Shown here piece by piece: positions 29,874 through 30,264 of a DNA stretch of 30,264 nt. Made by a program: the position numbers and the translations under genes. The stretch is taken from assembly GCA_000442015.1 (NCBI GenBank), contig KE561104.1, positions 1 through 30,264 of the forward strand, given 5' to 3'. Under the pieces are notes generated by a model. That model did not search any database, was not told the DNA's origin, and worked only from the letters and a program-made list of their open reading frames with translations. Position 1 is the first letter of the stretch; the number at the start of each line of letters is the position of its first letter. This DNA comes from Rozella allomycis CSF55 (Eukaryota; Rozellomycota).

Positions 29874-30264
29874 TTAGTTTACTTTCATGTCATATTTCAT
29901 GTCAGTATTACTGATTGATTCATAAATGGAAGTAGTATCACGTGACCAGCCATGTAATCGAAATTGAGGTATCTACGTTTCAAATTCATATTATAGTTAC
30001 GCATCTTTTGTTTTGCTTGCGAATTTTGTGACGTTCTTTTTAATTCTTTTCCATGCGCCTTTAACACCCAAGCGGGAATGTTTCGTTTTCTTATCCCTTA
30101 TAAAAAATATGTGACAGGTATTACCTTTTCATATGATCAATCTCTTGCTGCAGCGATAATAGCTGGTCTTGAATATTCTTGATCTCTTTTGCAGTGTCAA
30201 TCAAGTCGTATTCACGATGTGTGCAATAAGGGCGTATAGTTAAGCAATCGGATTCATCATACGT
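29874..30264 (-). CDS. 3' part of a basic coiled-coil gene, unknown
   Basis: The frame is open to the right edge of the window, so the 5' end is missing. The visible peptide contains THREYDLIDTAKEIKNIQDQ and LLSLQQEIDHMKR, a short coiled coil. A 28-nt intron (GTAATA...TTATAAG, about 30099-30126) joins it to a very basic segment (DKKTKHSRLGVKGAWKRIKK). Translation may stop at TAA 29997-29999. Alternatively it may be spliced to a further exon with frame FRLHGWSRDTTSIYES that ends at 29874; the phase does not settle this. I cannot assign a family. Confidence 0.4.

Overview
This is a compact, AT-rich eukaryotic nuclear segment with about 22 protein genes on both strands. I see no rRNA, tRNA, CRISPR array or bacterial signal. 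Most conserved genes are split by miniature GT-AG introns, mostly 26-30 nt, so single open reading frames show only fragments and the genes had to be spliced by eye. Gene content points to an early-branching, zoospore-forming fungal relative: chitin deacetylase, kynureninase, Arp2/3 subunit ARPC2, a LEKR1-like coiled-coil protein and a CABLES-like cyclin protein. A Rozella-like (Cryptomycota) or aphelid-like intracellular parasite would fit. That placement is inference; no marker gene in the window proves it.

Layout, left to right. 1-554 (-): SNF1/AMPK beta subunit, cut by the window edge. 646-1857 (-): CSA/ERCC8 WD40 protein. 1931-2867 (+): calcineurin-like phosphoesterase. 2880-3169 (-): small coiled-coil protein. 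3231-4794 (-): CABLES-like cyclin-box protein. 5054-6045 (+): TRM61 tRNA m1A58 methyltransferase. 6057-7521 (-): kynureninase. 7606-8169 (+): TAF11. 8177-10094 (-): MutL homolog, MLH3-like. 10241-11134 (-): chitin deacetylase. 11211-11561 (-): RNA polymerase III subunit RPC11. 11630-12613 (-): ARPC2. 12697-14759 (+): LEKR1-like protein. 14910-16207 (+): secreted orphan. 16240-17551 and 17753-19048 (-): tandem pair of secreted paralogs. 19157-21794 (-): phosphatidylinositol 4-kinase PIK1/PI4KB. 21950-24169 (+): intronless multi-pass membrane orphan. 24275-27424 (-): coiled-coil protein of about 1040 residues. 27619-29271 (-): COG3. 29605-29847 (+): small, interrupted ORF. 29874-30264 (-): 3' part of a basic coiled-coil gene.

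The conserved genes are unrelated housekeeping functions (transcription, repair, tRNA modification, Golgi traffic, phosphoinositides, actin), not an operon or cluster. Convergent neighbours lie 7-12 bp apart and several divergent starts 73-84 bp apart, so transcripts must overlap and promoters are probably shared. The intron-poor block 14910-19048 stands out: three intronless genes for signal-peptide proteins of no recognised family, two of them paralogs. It is the best candidate for lineage-specific biology, such as secreted host-interaction proteins.

Seven single N characters (4141, 4946, 8521, 14496, 15656, 16013, 16650) each sit between near-identical direct repeats. They are best read as unmerged contig ends or alleles, not true duplications, and they distort five genes. 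Several other breaks (a GT-TG intron-like insert and a frame break in kynureninase, and in-frame stops in ARPC2 and upstream of the MLH3-like gene) may be assembly errors or real; each is listed separately.
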